From: Opitutaceae bacterium
GTDB taxonomy: Bacteria > Verrucomicrobiota > Verrucomicrobiia > Opitutales > Opitutaceae
Reading direction: 5' to 3'
Assembly: GCA_030648295.1 (NCBI GenBank)
Contig: JAUSID010000076.1
Coordinates: 1-64,000, forward strand
DNA: 64,000 nucleotides
In this document: in pieces, positions 63,419 to 64,000 of the stretch
How the letters are laid out: each line of letters starts with the position of its first letter
Numbering within the stretch: the first letter of the stretch is position 1
The notes under the pieces: model-generated
The model's database searches: none
What the model was told of the DNA's origin: nothing
The model's input: only the letters and a program-made list of their open reading frames with translations
Position numbers and translations under genes: made by a program

Positions 63419-64000
63419 GTGCCATCTCGCTTTCTCCTGATCGCTTTTCTTTCGTTCGCGTTCTGCCGCGCCGCACCGCCGGCACCGCTCGTGAGCGCGC
63501 TCGAGTATTTGCGTGATCAGAAGAGTTATTCCTGGGAGGTGATCAACGCCGACCCCGGCCCGGTCGCGCAACAATTCGAAACGCGGCGCGGCACCGTGAC
63601 CACGGTCCAGCAGAGCACGGCCCCGAATGTCAAGGGCTCGGTCGACCGCAATGGCAACATGCTGATTCGGCGCGAGTGGACGGATGGATTGCGGTTGGAA
63701 ACGATCATCATGGCGGATGGCACCACGCTCACGAAAACGCCCGAGGGCTGGATGACGGACCGCGAAATTCTCACCGCGCAGGCGGCGGAACGCGTGAGCG
63801 CCCAGGGATTGACGGCGCGCGCGATTTGGCTGCGCCGGGCCGATCGGCCGGACCTGCGCCGGCCGGACCAGGAACTGGCGCCGCTCCTGAAAACGCCGGG
63901 CCCGTTCACGGCCGCGGGCGACAGCTACACGGTCAGCGCGGTCATCCGCCCCGCCGGTTCGGGCAAGGCCAAGGAGGAAGATTCACAGCCGCCGACCCAC
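63419..64000 (+). CDS. Exported hypothetical protein, partial (runs off the right edge)
   Basis: 194 residues so far, open to the window end, from a GTG at 63419 (VPSRFLLIAFLSFAFCRAAP), whose first 18 residues form a signal peptide. The mature part reads EYLRDQKSYSWEVINADPGP, NGNMLIRREWTDGLRLETII and MADGTTLTKTPEGWMTDREI, a beta-rich pattern like the LolA/outer-membrane lipoprotein-sorting families. It is divergent from the LysM gene (141 bp). Function unknown. Confidence 0.65.
   Translation, partial: MPSRFLLIAFLSFAFCRAAPPAPLVSALEYLRDQKSYSWEVINADPGPVAQQFETRRGTVTTVQQSTAPNVKGSVDRNGNMLIRREWTDGLRLETIIMADGTTLTKTPEGWMTDREILTAQAAERVSAQGLTARAIWLRRADRPDLRRPDQELAPLLKTPGPFTAAGDSYTVSAVIRPAGSGKAKEEDSQPPTH

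Overview
The window looks like a chromosomal segment of a high-GC verrucomicrobium, most likely close to Opitutaceae. The pointers are three formylglycine sulfatases, Tat-exported Gfo/Idh/MocA, aldo/keto reductase and DegT-like proteins, a PQQ/cytochrome c/DUF1080 fusion, a heparinase II/III protein, a Verrucomicrobia-style RAYT (REP-associated transposase) remnant and many short hairpin repeats. The taxon is inferred from gene content; no rRNA or marker phylogeny was possible.

Layout. (1) 1-3.8 kb is a visibly AT-richer accessory block: a RelA/SpoT-domain gene and a TerB-like membrane protein, co-directional and 14 nt apart, bracketed by two decayed copies of the same RAYT gene. A small putative immunity gene follows. 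(2) 3.8-18.4 kb is one giant Rhs/YD-repeat gene (about 4,850 residues) whose C-terminal tip resembles the CD38/ADP-ribosyl cyclase fold; the 101-residue gene 3 nt downstream is the likely immunity partner. (3) 18.5-19.35 kb is repeat-rich non-coding DNA (hairpin repeats, a 36-bp tandem repeat, two heptamer arrays), followed by a broken ECF sigma/anti-sigma pair. (4) 19.8-30.9 kb holds mostly housekeeping genes: a lipoprotein, glgP, mutL (with heptamer repeats inside its linker), a broken receiver-domain gene, an MFS transporter, argH and osmC. (5) 31.6-52 kb is an export and polysaccharide-degradation region: Gfo/Idh/MocA, HEAT protein, aldo/keto reductase, tRNA-Arg(TCT), three sulfatases, TonB-C protein, DegT-like protein, hybrid kinase, LysR, two stand-alone receivers, heparinase, EamA permease and an ORF6N protein. 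(6) 52.2-54.5 kb has an EF-hand protein and a minus-strand arsenic operon, arsM-arsN2-sigZ. (7) 54.6-64 kb has the PQQ/DUF1080 fusion, an aspartate aminotransferase, a double ribbon-helix-helix protein, and a minus-strand run of LysM protein, parB, secG, LolA-like protein and HAD phosphatase. A divergent partial gene runs off the right edge.

How parts fit: the sulfatases, heparinase, Gfo/Idh, DUF1080 and permease genes suit turnover of sulfated or uronic polysaccharides. The Rhs gene with its immunity gene is a polymorphic-toxin locus. The RelA/SpoT pair is a candidate alarmone-type toxin or defence module. Two features cross region boundaries: a family of GC-rich hairpin repeats found at more than ten intergenic sites, and a 16-bp palindrome that occurs both upstream of the Rhs gene and upstream of the ORF6N gene. 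No CRISPR array, prophage or intact insertion sequence was seen.
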